A stretch of 64,000 nt of DNA from Ferrimicrobium sp. Lineage in GTDB: Bacteria; Actinomycetota; Acidimicrobiia; Acidimicrobiales; Acidimicrobiaceae. The position numbers and the translations under genes were made by a program. Positions 1 to 9,569 of this stretch are shown here, piece by piece; the stretch's first letter is position 1, and each line of letters begins with the position of its first letter. Location: assembly GCF_027364955.1 (NCBI RefSeq), contig NZ_DAHXOI010000007.1, forward strand, positions 62,001-126,000, in the 5' to 3' direction. The notes under the pieces were generated by a model. That model was not told where the DNA came from, ran no database searches, and was given only the letters and a program-made list of their open reading frames with translations.

Positions 1-1
1 C

Positions 2-157
2 CCGACCATCGTGCGTGAGGCGGTTGGCGATCGGACGGAGGAAGTTCACCAGGCCAACCTCTTCGATCTCGAGGCCAAATATGCCGATCTCTGCTCGTTA
101 CCAGCAGCATGTACGTATCTGGCGCAGGTGACTCCGACACCAGCTGCGGGGCACTAG
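2..157 (+). CDS. C-terminal fragment of an unidentified protein
   Basis: An open frame enters from the left edge and stops with TAG after 51 codons. The fragment reads like real protein: mixed charge, an acidic/aliphatic helix with FDLEAKYADL, and a small Pro/Ala-rich tail. I do not recognise the family from so short a tail. It converges on the DapA-family gene that follows on the other strand. Reading frame fairly secure; function unknown. Confidence 0.45.
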   Translation, partial: PTIVREAVGDRTEEVHQANLFDLEAKYADLCSLPAACTYLAQVTPTPAAGH

Positions 158-222
158 CTTCGCCCATGTAGTGTGGGGCCAAGTCCTTTGGGAGGACGAT
201 TCAAGGTGGGGCGAACGCGAGG

Positions 223-1050
223 TTACCCGAGGCGCACTCCTGTCGGGGTACCAAAGCGAAGATGGAGCTCATGCTTGATCGCTTTGGGGAAACCAGTGGC
301 GGTCGCGCGGTGGAGTTCAGCGATCGCGAGTTGCGCCTGGGCGTCTCCGTTGAGGGCGAGATGACAGAGGGCTGGGTCGAGGTTGGCCACCGCAAGAATC
401 GCTCCCTGGATGGAGAGTAGGCCAGCGAGGGCGAGCAGTACCGGGTTGCCGACATAGAGAGCGCCATGAAAGCGTTGGACCTCATCGAGGAGTCTAGACG
501 CGTCGCCACTTGAGTCCTTCGAGCCAACTACCGGAAGAGAACAGAGAGTCTCGACGGTAAGACCCGGTGCCGAGGCGGCCGGGAAGTGATAGGCCAGGAT
601 CGGTGTCGTTGGACAAGCATCGAGGATCGCTTCGTAGTAGGGGCGTGGATCGAGGGATCTGGGAGGGGAGAGCACAAGGAGTGCATCGGCACCGCTGTCG
701 ACCGCTCGCTTGGAGGTGAGTACCGCGGCCCGCGCTGATGGTTGCCCGGTTCCAGCAAAGATGGGTATGGACGGGGGAAGGGTGGAACGTAGTTCGTGGA
801 TGAGGCGGGCACGCTCATCATCATCGAGGGCACTAGCCTCACCAGTGGTCCCTGCGACCAAGACGCCGGTTACCCCGAGTTCGACGAGGTGTGCTCCGTG
901 TTCGGCAGTCGCCTCGACCAGCAGCTCTCCCTCGTCGTCAAAGAGCGTTACGAGTGCCACGCCGATGCCGCCAAAGAGTGGATCTTGGTGGGCCTCATGA
1001 GAATCGGAGCTGGTCGTGCTCCGTGGTGCTGGTTGTTGGTCGGTAGCCAT
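223..1050 (-). CDS. DapA/NanA-family (class I) aldolase
   Basis: A 275-residue member of the dihydrodipicolinate synthase/N-acetylneuraminate lyase superfamily. These TIM-barrel enzymes act on a pyruvate- or 2-oxoacid-like substrate through a lysine Schiff base. The substrate-binding GTTGE motif lies at about residues 67-71, the catalytic tyrosine at Y154 (ILAYHFPA) and the Schiff-base lysine at K178 (VGSKDSSGD). It is slightly shorter than typical DapA (about 290), with a polar 25-residue N-terminal extension. No lysine-pathway gene is nearby, so it may be a sugar-acid or keto-acid aldolase rather than true DapA; sequence alone does not settle the substrate. Family assignment is firm. The start is the first ATG of the frame and could lie further in. 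Confidence 0.85.
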   Translation of the reverse strand: MATDQQPAPRSTTSSDSHEAHQDPLFGGIGVALVTLFDDEGELLVEATAEHGAHLVELGVTGVLVAGTTGEASALDDDERARLIHELRSTLPPSIPIFAGTGQPSARAAVLTSKRAVDSGADALLVLSPPRSLDPRPYYEAILDACPTTPILAYHFPAASAPGLTVETLCSLPVVGSKDSSGDASRLLDEVQRFHGALYVGNPVLLALAGLLSIQGAILAVANLDPALCHLALNGDAQAQLAIAELHRATATGFPKAIKHELHLRFGTPTGVRLG

Positions 1051-1097
1051 TGGAGCCTAGTGTAGTGGCGAGCACCTTAGCCAACAGGCGAAGCATC

Positions 1098-1645
1098 GTG
1101 TTTACTCAGTCGACCGCGGCTAACGCTACGTTTCGTCTTCTCCGACACCCTCTGCCTCGATGTGGGGCAGAACCACATCGAGCTAATTGGTTGTCCACCA
1201 GCTCTTGGTGCTGAGCAGCGGCATAATCGGGGGGGACCAAGAGAAGTCACGCGACAGTTGCATCGATGGGTGCGCTGAACCCAAAAGTGCAGGTGAAGAT
1301 GATACGGCGAGGATGATATGAGGTGCGTGGGCCTTAATCGAGACATCGTCGACATGTTGGGCAGGCTCAGTTCCCAGCCCCATGAGAGGATGGGGACAAG
1401 CACCCCAGGGCAATTCTGGTGTTCAGTAGCCTCATGAGAACCGCCTAGACAGCGAGTAGCAGGCTACGAAAGGCGGGGATAATAACGAAAAAGGCGACCA
1501 CAAGTACGGTAGATTGCGTGTTTGATCGAATTGAATCTGTAGGGCCATGGTTCCGGTCACGAAACCCTCTACACCGGGAAGCTCTCGTAGCACAGGTTCT
1601 GGGGTGGACCCAAAGGGAAGGCGACCGGCGTAACGGAATCATTCG
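1098..1645 (-). pseudogene. Remnant of an MMPL-family transporter (C-terminal part)
   Basis: The DNA is clearly homologous to the 3' part of the intact MMPL gene at 3108-5294. Bases 1098-1300 follow 3105-3300 (shared stretches include CCTCTGCCTCGATGTGGGGC), and 1300-1640 follow about 3500-3800. Roughly 200 bp in between are missing. Several indels and stops break the frame, so no protein can be made. It is a decayed paralogue or partial duplicate in the same orientation as the intact copy, about 1.5 kb away. Boundaries are approximate. Confidence 0.8.
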
Positions 1646-1984
1646 ATGCGTGGCTTTCCCAGGTAGTTGAGGCAGTGTGCGTCGGTTCTGAAAACATCGG
1701 TTCTGAACCTCAACTGGAACTCGCAGTCAGAGCGTGGGTTGTGCACTCCGCCTTTGGAGGTGCGATCGACCACCTCAAGGAAGCATGGGTTCAGATGGTT
1801 ATCCCGTTCACCGCTGTTTTGACAGCAGGGCACACCTTTGACCGACTGTCGCATCCCGGCTCTTGTTGGTGTCGCCCTATCAGCACGCGAGTGAGATTGC
1901 TGCCGGTGGTCCGAGATGCAGGTTCTCTCACCGAGTGACTCGCGAGAGCCGAACCTTGAGAAACGTTACGCAAAGGTGATCGGC
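1646..1984. other. Non-coding interval
   Basis: I see no supported gene here. It contains a short imperfect duplication: an 11-bp sequence at 1682-1692 recurs at 1697-1707. The rest probably holds decayed sequence and the promoter of the nucleotidyltransferase gene. Confidence 0.4.
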
Positions 1985-2338
1985 ATGTCTGACTTTAGTG
2001 ACAGCTATCCTCTAGCTATGGGCACCGTTACGCCGTCGACTCAGGCCTCACGCACCCTGATCGATGCGCACCGCGACGAGTTAGATGCTGTGATGCAGAG
2101 ATACGGGGCAACCAATCCACGACTGTTCGGCTCAGTCGCTCGCGGCGACGCGACACCGGAAAGCGACATCGACATTCTCGTAGACCTCGACCCAGCGGAG
2201 GGGAACGTTCTGTTCCGTGCTGGTGGACTCAACGACGAGTTCCGTCGCATCCTGCAGCGAGACGTGGACGTCTTCTCCACCCAACTACTCAAGGACCGGG
2301 TATCGGTCACGGCTGTCGCTGAATCGGTACCGCTTTGA
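1985..2338 (+). CDS. MntA-like minimal nucleotidyltransferase (antitoxin)
   Basis: A 117-residue protein of the polymerase-beta-like minimal nucleotidyltransferase family. It carries the signature GS-x10-D-x-D as GSVARGDATPESDIDILVD at residues 49-67, with D61 and D63 as metal ligands. In characterised MntA/HepT pairs this protein transfers AMP to a tyrosine of the HepT toxin and so neutralises it. The gene is followed, with a 4-base overlap, by a HepT-like frame, the usual arrangement. The HepT frame is broken here, so the antitoxin may now be an orphan. An in-frame ATG at 1916 would add 23 residues; I chose 1985 because homologous proteins start close to the core fold. An ATG at 2018 is also possible. 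Confidence 0.75.
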   Translation: MSDFSDSYPLAMGTVTPSTQASRTLIDAHRDELDAVMQRYGATNPRLFGSVARGDATPESDIDILVDLDPAEGNVLFRAGGLNDEFRRILQRDVDVFSTQLLKDRVSVTAVAESVPL

Positions 2339-2681
2339 GTCGAACCACGCAAGAACGGATCGGAGATATTCACATCGCCATTCCTCGCTGTCTGCACTAC
2401 GCCGATGATCTCGATGCGAGCGAAGGGTACCTGGCAGATATGGCCATGGATGCGATCGAACGCAATATCGTTGTCGTGGGCGAGGCGCGAATCACCTGCC
2501 AGAGACTTTGATCAAGGCGCTACCCGAAATCGATTGGTCTGCGATTCGCGGTATGCGTAACATTCTCATTCACGAGTACTTTGGCGTGGACAAGGACATC
2601 GTGCACGATGTCATCACCACCAAGCTTTGGCCTCTAGATGAGGTCCCCACGAGGCACGCGGCTCAAAATGTTGAGGACTAG
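2335..2681 (+). pseudogene. hepT-like toxin gene with frameshift
   Basis: Starting at a TTG that overlaps the mntA stop, the frame encodes a HepT-like helical start (RIGDIHIA..., then MAMDAIERNIVVVGEA). It runs into TGA at 2509-2511. Moving to the third frame near 2487 restores the family: NHLPETL, then RGMRNILIHEY, which contains the R-x4-H-x-Y motif of HepT RNases, ending at TAG 2679-2681. Loss of one G, turning GCGGCG into GCGCG near 2485, would explain the break. The toxin is therefore probably inactive, unless this is a sequencing error. The family call rests on the motif and the gene pairing. Confidence 0.75.
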
Positions 2682-3107
2682 GCAGATTTTGACAGCTGTG
2701 GGTTTTGGAAGGTGCCCAACCGGGGTCAGCAGCGACATACCTGCTGGTTATTGCTCCATTTTGCCAGCTGGAAGATGCATCGCTGCATGGTTGCGCGTTC
2801 CACTACACTTGGCCAGGATATCTATGTCTTGATCGGTTAGCGTGATTTTAGTGCCGAGTTCCCGGATTGCAGGAGCCGAGCGGTGAACTCCGCGAAGGTG
2901 GTGCGATGGCTAGGCTCGCTTCCACTACGCATCACAGACAGAAGAACGGGCTGGTAGCTGTACTCATGAAATCTCAGGACATGGTGCCCAGGAGAGTGCA
3001 GTTGACTACAATCAACCCATATTCGCTTGAGGCTTCGAACCTTCTTCGTCTTGGGCCTGGCGGGAACCTCGATTCGTTTCCTTCAGTAGGTTTAATTCAT
3101 GCTGCGG
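2682..3107. other. Non-coding interval
   Basis: No frame here has recognisable protein character or a convincing ribosome binding site. It separates the broken toxin gene from the 3' end of the MMPL gene. Confidence 0.4.
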
Positions 3108-5294
3108 TCAGTCAACCGCAGCTAACGCAATGGCTGTCGCCTCGTCTTCTTCGACACCCTCTGCCTCGATGTGGGGCAGAATCTTGTCGAGCCACTTGGG
3201 TATCCACCAGCTCTTCGTGCCAAGCAGTGTCATAATCGAGGGGACCAAGAGAAGCCGCACGATGGTTGCATCGATGAGTACGCTGACCCCAAAACCGACG
3301 GAGAACATTTTGATGACCACATCAGGTGATCCAGCAAAGGCGAAGAATACGCTTGCCATGATCAGGGCAGCGGCAGAGATCACGCGACCGGTGGAGGAGA
3401 GACCCTCAGAGACGGCCTCAGTGTTGTCATCGGCCCGCATCCAGACCTCTCGTACCTTCGAGAGGAGAAAGACTTCATAGTCCATCGAGAGGCCGAAGAC
3501 GACGGCGAAGACGATGAGAGGAACGTAGGCCTCGATCGAGACCTTGTTCGGTACGTCGAGCAGACTCCGCCCCCAACCCCATTGGAAGGTGGCGACCAGC
3601 ACCCCGTAGGCTGCCCCGATGCTCAGTAGGTTCATGACAACTGCCTTGATGGCGAGTACCAGGCTGCGGAAGGCGGACATGATTATGAAGAAGGCGACCA
3701 CAAGCACAGCCAGGATGGTGAGTACCAGATGTGAGCCGAGGGTTTGATCGAATTGGATCTGTAGGGCTGTACCCCCGGTGACGTAGCCCTTCGCGCCGGT
3801 ACCAGCGGTGACCTTGGGGATGGTGGTGTTTACCAACGTCGAGTAGAGCGTCGTTGTCTTCTGATTATCTGGCCCAGTCTTTGGTACCACGGTTGAGATA
3901 AGCAGGGCTGAGTTGGGCGTTGGTGCCGGTGGGGTGACTGAGGCGATGTCTGGAACCTTACTGATCTGCTGGTAGAGGTCATTGGCCAGGGTGGTGGGAG
4001 ACCCCTGGTAGTGGTTGATGGCAAGAACGACAACGAGCGGACCGTTGGCACCTCGACCAAATGCCTGGGCTACCTCGTCATAGGCGCGACGGGAGGTAAA
4101 AGAGGTTGGGTACGAGGAGTCGCCGACGTTTCCGAGGCGCATCGAGAAGAATGGAATGGTGAGGACGCCGAGAAGGATAAGACCGGCAAAAAGGAAGAGG
4201 ACCGGCCTGCGTTGCAGACTGCGAGCATAGCGGTGCCACATGTCATTTCGATCACCCGCCTCGGCCTTCGGGGATCCAAGATGGAGACGGTCGATACTGC
4301 GCCCAGCGAGACTGAGGCCGGCGGGCACCAGGGTGATCGCGCCAGCAGCTGCGGTGAGAACGCCAAAGAAGGCGGCAAAGCCGAGTTGGCCGAAGAAGGT
4401 GATGCCAGAGGCGTAGAGTCCAAACAGTGCCACGGATACACTGGTTGCCGCCACGAGGACAGCGTGTCCACTGGTGGCAACCGTGCGACCAGCGGCGTCG
4501 ATAGGATCATGACCGTCCATGATACGTTGGCGAAAGCGGGTGCTCAAGAAGACGGCATAGTCGATCCCGACTCCAAGGCCTATCATGAGCGCCAACGTTG
4601 GCGAAGCGGTAGCGAAGGTGATCACGCTGGCGACCATACCGAGAATGGAGACACCGATGCCGACACTAAAGACGGCGGTGAAGAGAGGTAGTCCAGCGGC
4701 GATGAGACTTCCAAAGCTGACGAGGAGCACGACGATGGCCACTCCAAAGCCGATAGCCTCCGATGTGGTGTCACGCGTCGGCGGGTTGACATTGGCATCA
4801 AACCCTCCGCCATAGTTGACGGCCAGGCCTGAGTGTGTCACAGGTTCCATGGCGCTATAGAGCGAGTTCGCGTAGCTAGTCCCGAGTGATGCGGGGAGCA
4901 CCGAGAGATGAACGGTGATCAGCGCGGTGGTTTTTGACTTCGAGAGTCCTGTCGAGCTGGGAGCGAGTGGATTGCTGACTGAGATCACATCTTTGAGGCG
5001 GGCTAGGTTCTGTTCGGCTTGGGTGAGTGCGCCTCCTTGGGATGTGAGGTCCTTGCCAGTGACGACGACCAGTCCGGTATAGCCAGATGCCTTTGGATCG
5101 TTCTTGGCCAGAAGTGCCAGTCCGGTAGAGGACTGGGTCCCCGGCAGGTTCACGTTGTTCTGGTAGATACCGGAGATCTCGTGGTGCCCGATGAGCGCTG
5201 CGGCTAAGACGACAACCCAGATAGCGATCGTTGTGAACGGGTGACGAGCGCACGCGCGTCCGACGCTATCAAGTCGATGTGGTTGCTTGTTCAT
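3108..5294 (-). CDS. MMPL/RND-family membrane exporter
   Basis: A 728-residue transporter with the classic MMPL plan. There is one N-terminal membrane helix (about 15-35), an extracytoplasmic domain, a block of five to six helices (about 165-340), a second extracytoplasmic domain, and a second helix block towards the C-terminus. The pattern GIDYAVFL...R near the first block and its counterpart LSMDYEVFLLSKVRE in the second match the family. Such proteins export lipids or hydrophobic compounds across the membrane using proton motive force. The start at 5294 is preferred over an upstream ATG at 5405 because AAGGGGG sits 5-6 bases before it. A TetR gene lies divergently upstream and is the likely repressor. 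The substrate is unknown. Confidence 0.88.
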   Translation of the reverse strand: MNKQPHRLDSVGRACARHPFTTIAIWVVVLAAALIGHHEISGIYQNNVNLPGTQSSTGLALLAKNDPKASGYTGLVVVTGKDLTSQGGALTQAEQNLARLKDVISVSNPLAPSSTGLSKSKTTALITVHLSVLPASLGTSYANSLYSAMEPVTHSGLAVNYGGGFDANVNPPTRDTTSEAIGFGVAIVVLLVSFGSLIAAGLPLFTAVFSVGIGVSILGMVASVITFATASPTLALMIGLGVGIDYAVFLSTRFRQRIMDGHDPIDAAGRTVATSGHAVLVAATSVSVALFGLYASGITFFGQLGFAAFFGVLTAAAGAITLVPAGLSLAGRSIDRLHLGSPKAEAGDRNDMWHRYARSLQRRPVLFLFAGLILLGVLTIPFFSMRLGNVGDSSYPTSFTSRRAYDEVAQAFGRGANGPLVVVLAINHYQGSPTTLANDLYQQISKVPDIASVTPPAPTPNSALLISTVVPKTGPDNQKTTTLYSTLVNTTIPKVTAGTGAKGYVTGGTALQIQFDQTLGSHLVLTILAVLVVAFFIIMSAFRSLVLAIKAVVMNLLSIGAAYGVLVATFQWGWGRSLLDVPNKVSIEAYVPLIVFAVVFGLSMDYEVFLLSKVREVWMRADDNTEAVSEGLSSTGRVISAAALIMASVFFAFAGSPDVVIKMFSVGFGVSVLIDATIVRLLLVPSIMTLLGTKSWWIPKWLDKILPHIEAEGVEEDEATAIALAAVD

Positions 5295-5520
5295 CAATTC
5301 CCCCTTCACACATCTCTGTGCTTTCCTCAGATCAACGAGGTCCATGGAGATTCCGCAGCTGGCACTGGCCGCTCGGACACCCTCAGACCACTTGCTCGGC
5401 TCCATCGGCCCTGGTCTGACACGGTATCCTAATAGGTGACAGTATTGCCAAGTGCAGGTTCTGCCAAAAGAGTTTTCCTAAATTGATATCTTCCAAGTCC
5501 GGCAGGTAGGCTTACTGAGT

Positions 5521-6183
5521 ATGGAGATCAACAAGCCAGTTGGACGTCGCGAGATCAAAAAGGCAGCGACGAGAGAGCGAATCATCGAGGTTGCTCGACA
5601 GCTCATCGCCCAGCAGGGCTTTCTTGAAACCACCATCCTCCAGATCACGGACATGGCGGATGTATCAGAGCGCACCTTCTTTCGGTATTTCGAATCCAAG
5701 GATGATCTCTTGCTGCTTGATCTCGTCTCCTATTTTGATCTCGTCGAAGTAGAGGTGCTACGACGTCCTCGATCCGAGGAGCCACTGAGGGCGCTCCTTG
5801 AGGCGATCGTGAGTGGTATTCGTCAACGGATGGATGCGGTACTGGAGGTACCAATCTTTCGTCCTCATCGTTCTGGGGTAGACCTCACGGGTCAGCTCGC
5901 ACGGAACTATTTGAATTTCGAGCTCCGCGTTGCTCAGGCCTTGGCGGATCGACTCGTCGATGAAGGTGTCGATGCGGAGTCCGCAAGATTTCGTGCCGAT
6001 GTTGCCGCAAAACTGGGAGTCAGTACGTTGCGTGCTGCGGTTCGTGAGGTCTTTCAGGAGTTACCGGAGCGGCTTCATCCCGAAACCGACCAGCTCATCG
6101 AGCGAATCGAGCGAGCCTTTGTAATAGCGGGTGAGGAGTTTCAACTCTTTGGCCAAGCCGGTGTCCTGCAACGCGGTGAATAA
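5521..6183 (+). CDS. TetR/AcrR-family transcriptional regulator
   Basis: A 220-residue regulator with an N-terminal TetR DNA-binding domain at about residues 10-60. The helix-turn-helix reads TILQITDMADVSERTFFRYF, followed by the usual F/Y-x-K/SKDDLL. The C-terminal part is a variable ligand-binding helical bundle. It is divergent from the MMPL exporter, with about 225 bp between the starts, so it probably controls that gene and itself. No clean palindromic operator was found in the gap. The start is the first ATG at the edge of the conserved domain; its ribosome binding site is weak. Confidence 0.85.
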   Translation: MEINKPVGRREIKKAATRERIIEVARQLIAQQGFLETTILQITDMADVSERTFFRYFESKDDLLLLDLVSYFDLVEVEVLRRPRSEEPLRALLEAIVSGIRQRMDAVLEVPIFRPHRSGVDLTGQLARNYLNFELRVAQALADRLVDEGVDAESARFRADVAAKLGVSTLRAAVREVFQELPERLHPETDQLIERIERAFVIAGEEFQLFGQAGVLQRGE

Positions 6184-6567
6184 GCAAGGCGAGCAGGCTT
6201 CCCGAGCCGAGTGAGCGGTTGCACGATCATATTCCAAGCAACAACCCCACTAGGAGCCGACGGAACGGATCCTAGTGAAGTGTTCGTTCTATGATGTGTG
6301 AGAAAGTGGGTGGTGGGTCGAGCCTGCCAGTTGAAGCGCTTCCCGCCACCCTCGTTCCAAAACTTCGTGCGTGATGCACATGCCCTCCAACCTCGTTGGG
6401 CGCGGTTCCCTCTGAGGTCAGATTGACAACTCTCTGAGCACCGTTTTTGTCCCCAATTGGACGGCCACTTAGGATCATATAATCCGGAGGCGGGCCTCGT
6501 TCTCGGGTAGGGGATGCGATCATCTCAGCCGAGACAGATATCGAGGCTAGCCGCCTCCGGGGCGCCA
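6184..6567. other. Intergenic interval between convergent genes
   Basis: This lies between the 3' ends of the TetR gene and the surface-protein gene. A minus-strand frame of 98 codons exists (6272-6568), but it has no recognisable family, overlaps the stop of the surface-protein gene and lacks a good ribosome binding site. I do not call it a gene. Confidence 0.35.
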
Positions 6568-8943
6568 CTAGCTTGCTCGACGACGCCTCAACTCATAGGC
6601 AACGATACTCACCACGCCGCTCGCTGATAGGCCCAGTCCAATCGGCACCAGTGGCGTTGATTGAGCAGGGGCGAACGGGGGACCGGTCTTTAGGGTCACT
6701 GGCGTTGGAGTCGACGGAGCCGTCACGCTCGATGAAGAGGTATGTACCGGGCTCGGCGCTGACACGGAGGTCGTCGTCGGGCTTGTCACTGGACTTGTCA
6801 CAGGGGGAGTGGATACCGTGACCGCCTGTGTCACCTGGCTCGCTGGAGCATAGGTGCTATTGCCAGCCTGATTCGCATCGATGGTACACGTTCCCGCGGC
6901 GTTGAAGGTGACCACACCATCACTGGCGATCGAACACACCGTAGCTGACGATGGGGCAACGGTGAGTGCCACCGCAAGGCCCGAAGTACTGGTCGCCGTT
7001 GGTGTATAGGTATTGCCTGTCTTCGCGCTCGTTGGTGGCGTGGAGGTAAAGGAGATGGTCTGAGGCTCGAGGTAGCCGCCCTGATAGGCGCCAGCGTAGC
7101 AGTAGGAGGAATTCGCTAGGCGAACATAGCCTCGCTGATCCGTTGCCGGACAGACACCGCTAGAGACAGGGATGTAGTTGATGGCTGGGTTGCCGGGCGA
7201 GGGTTGAATGGTGTTGGTAGGGCCGCCGTTGTCCTCCAGGTCGCCAAGCAGGTCCACCGTAAGGCTCACCTCGCTCGTCGAGGATGAGGAGAAGTCACAG
7301 CTTGAGTCGCTGGCAACGTTGTAGCCATTGCCTGTAATGGTGCTGGAGATAGCGCAATCCTTGCCGTGTGCGTCACTGGCTCCTCCGGCAATCAAGTCGG
7401 CAGTCAGAGCTGTTGTGGCCTTGGTGGAGACGCTGGCAATCCCGGCGCCAGTGCCAGGCTCCCCTTGAGTCGCATACCCATATACAATTCCACGCGCACC
7501 GGTGTTGTTTTGGGCGATGGTGGAGTTTGTGATAGTCAAGTCACCGGTAGCAAATATCCCACCACCGTCGCCACCATTGGAACCGTCAGCAGGTGTAGCT
7601 CCGGGGTTAAGAAGGCTAACGCCGGCACCGCCGGCACCAGCGCTGTTGTTCGCGATGGTGGAGTTCGTAGTCGTCAGATCGCTAGCAGCTACTCCACCAC
7701 CGTTTCCGCCATGACCACCGGAGCCAGCCACAGCCGAACCTTCGACACCGATCCCAGGATCGCCTCCAACACCGCCGACACCTGCACTGTTGTCCGAGAT
7801 GGTCGAGTTAGAGATGACCGGATCACTATCAGAGAGAATCCCACCACCGTCTCCGCCATGGCCACCGTTGCCACCTGCACCACCGTTGCCGCAGTCTGCG
7901 TCGTTAATCCCAAAACCGCAGTGGCCGCCGACACCTCCGGCACCGCCAGCACCCGCGCGGTTGCTCGAGATGGTGGAGTTCGTGATCGTCAGCATGCCAC
8001 CGCCGATACCTCCGGCACTCCCGCCCCAGCCGCCGGCACCTCCGGCACCGCCGGTGTCGCCAATGCCATTGTTGGTGCCGGAGACACCCACGCCGCCATG
8101 GCCACCTTTGCCGCCCGCACCGCCGGCACCTGCACTGTTGCCCGAGATGGTGGAGTCCGTGATCGTTAGCTTCCCGATTGCAAGGATGCCACCGCCGATA
8201 CCTCCGTCGCCTCCCGCAGTGCCGCTGGCGCCGTTATTACCGCTGATGCCGCTGGCACCCTTGATACCAGCGCCCCCAGCACCTGCACGGTTGTCCGAGA
8301 TGGTGGAGTTCGTGATCGTCAGATCGTGAGTGGCGAAAATACCACCACCGCTGCCTCCGTCTTCACCCGCACCGCCGGCACCTGCACTGTTGCCCGAGAT
8401 GGTGGAGTCCGTGATCGTCAGATCGCTGCGGGCGAAAATCCCACCACCGTTGTCACCAACGGGGGCGACGCCATTTTTGACCGTTACACCAACGAGATTT
8501 AGTGTGCCCGAGCCTTGTACCATCAGCACTCTGGAAGTGCCGTCTCCATCTAGGACGGGCGAGATATCGGGGCCCGCTGGTTGGATGGTGATATCGAAGG
8601 ATTTGCTAGCAGAGCTAGTGTCCACCGTGAACCCTCCAACGTAGTCGCTAGCTGTTCCCGTCTGAGTGGCAGATGTAACCAGGTCGATAGTAACGTCGGC
8701 GGTAGTGCTGCTATCAGCAGCGTCCAGAGCGGTCTGTAAACCACAGGGGGAGCTCTGGGTGCAACTACCACCAGATCCATTTGACGATGCATAGAGGGTC
8801 GTGACTGGATTCGAAGATGAGGTGAGCTGCGAGGCTGGGATCGTGAGACTCGAACCCAAACCGATCATCCCAACACAAAACACCGATACCGTGCTTAAAC
8901 GAAGTACACGAATTCCTCTTGAGAACAACCGTTTTCTAGCCAT
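6568..8943 (-). CDS. Glycine-rich parallel beta-helix surface protein
   Basis: A secreted protein of about 791 residues. It has an N-terminal signal peptide (basic start, then a hydrophobic stretch ending near residue 38). Next come about seven repeats built on LTITNSTISGNSAGAGGAGG, each followed by a Gly-rich loop of variable length, typical of right-handed beta-helix (pectate-lyase-like) proteins. An Ig-like repeat starting QTISFTSTPPTSAKTGNTYT follows, then a Pro/Thr/Ser linker. The C-terminus has LKTGPP, about 15 residues later a membrane segment, and RRRR. The ending resembles a wall-sorting signal without the LPxTG proline. The ATG at 8943 has GAGGGGG 5 bases upstream. The function is probably surface adhesion or matrix; no catalytic residues are evident. 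Confidence 0.82.
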   Translation of the reverse strand: MARKRLFSRGIRVLRLSTVSVFCVGMIGLGSSLTIPASQLTSSSNPVTTLYASSNGSGGSCTQSSPCGLQTALDAADSSTTADVTIDLVTSATQTGTASDYVGGFTVDTSSASKSFDITIQPAGPDISPVLDGDGTSRVLMVQGSGTLNLVGVTVKNGVAPVGDNGGGIFARSDLTITDSTISGNSAGAGGAGEDGGSGGGIFATHDLTITNSTISDNRAGAGGAGIKGASGISGNNGASGTAGGDGGIGGGILAIGKLTITDSTISGNSAGAGGAGGKGGHGGVGVSGTNNGIGDTGGAGGAGGWGGSAGGIGGGMLTITNSTISSNRAGAGGAGGVGGHCGFGINDADCGNGGAGGNGGHGGDGGGILSDSDPVISNSTISDNSAGVGGVGGDPGIGVEGSAVAGSGGHGGNGGGVAASDLTTTNSTIANNSAGAGGAGVSLLNPGATPADGSNGGDGGGIFATGDLTITNSTIAQNNTGARGIVYGYATQGEPGTGAGIASVSTKATTALTADLIAGGASDAHGKDCAISSTITGNGYNVASDSSCDFSSSSTSEVSLTVDLLGDLEDNGGPTNTIQPSPGNPAINYIPVSSGVCPATDQRGYVRLANSSYCYAGAYQGGYLEPQTISFTSTPPTSAKTGNTYTPTATSTSGLAVALTVAPSSATVCSIASDGVVTFNAAGTCTIDANQAGNSTYAPASQVTQAVTVSTPPVTSPVTSPTTTSVSAPSPVHTSSSSVTAPSTPTPVTLKTGPPFAPAQSTPLVPIGLGLSASGVVSIVAYELRRRRAS

Positions 8944-9569
8944 CACAACCCCCTCTGTAGCACCTACGCAGCCACTAGATCCCTATCCAGTCGGCCTTTG
9001 AGTGAAATACTCGCGCCAACCCTACATCAGAAATCGAATACTGTCAACTCTGCCAGTAGGCAGTACTGCGATATGGCAGAGATGATAGATGGCACGGGTG
9101 TGAGTTGGCATCTCTGCTAGAAACCAGTGAATAACACCTCATTCCCGTTTTCTCGCCTATGAGCCGATCCTCTTCGCGCAGGACGCTGACCTGACGCTAC
9201 GTCGATGCGGAGGAAGCGCTTGACGTGCTAGCTCTGGTGCTTAGCCACGTGAGCCCTGTGGAGCGATGTATCTTGGATAGTCTGTGGTCCGCAAAACTGA
9301 TGGTGAGGTTTTGGAGGGCCTCACGGGAATGTAACGGGGTCTTTTGGCTCTATGGGGATCAGTCTCTCATGTCAGCATCCTCCGTAAGGGAGACCAAACG
9401 GGGAGTCGCCTGAAAGGCCAACAATACTCTTCGTCCGGCAGCGTGGCCCTACGCAATGGCAGCCAAGGAGGACAGACGGCATTGCCAATTGATAGGATCA
9501 CGCTAGCTATCCAGCGAGCAACCGTGGTCCTATGGGAAGCCCAGAGTTCCCTCAAAAGACGCATATCCC
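8944..9569. other. Non-coding interval upstream of surface protein
   Basis: It holds the promoter region of the surface-protein gene and about 400 bp in which no frame shows a recognisable family. It adjoins the broken group II intron reverse transcriptase and may contain further decayed mobile sequence. Confidence 0.35.

Noticed and set aside
4011-4691. 226-codon frame antisense to the MMPL gene
   Set aside because: Opposite a clear membrane transporter gene; charged Gly/Glu-rich product is a typical shadow.
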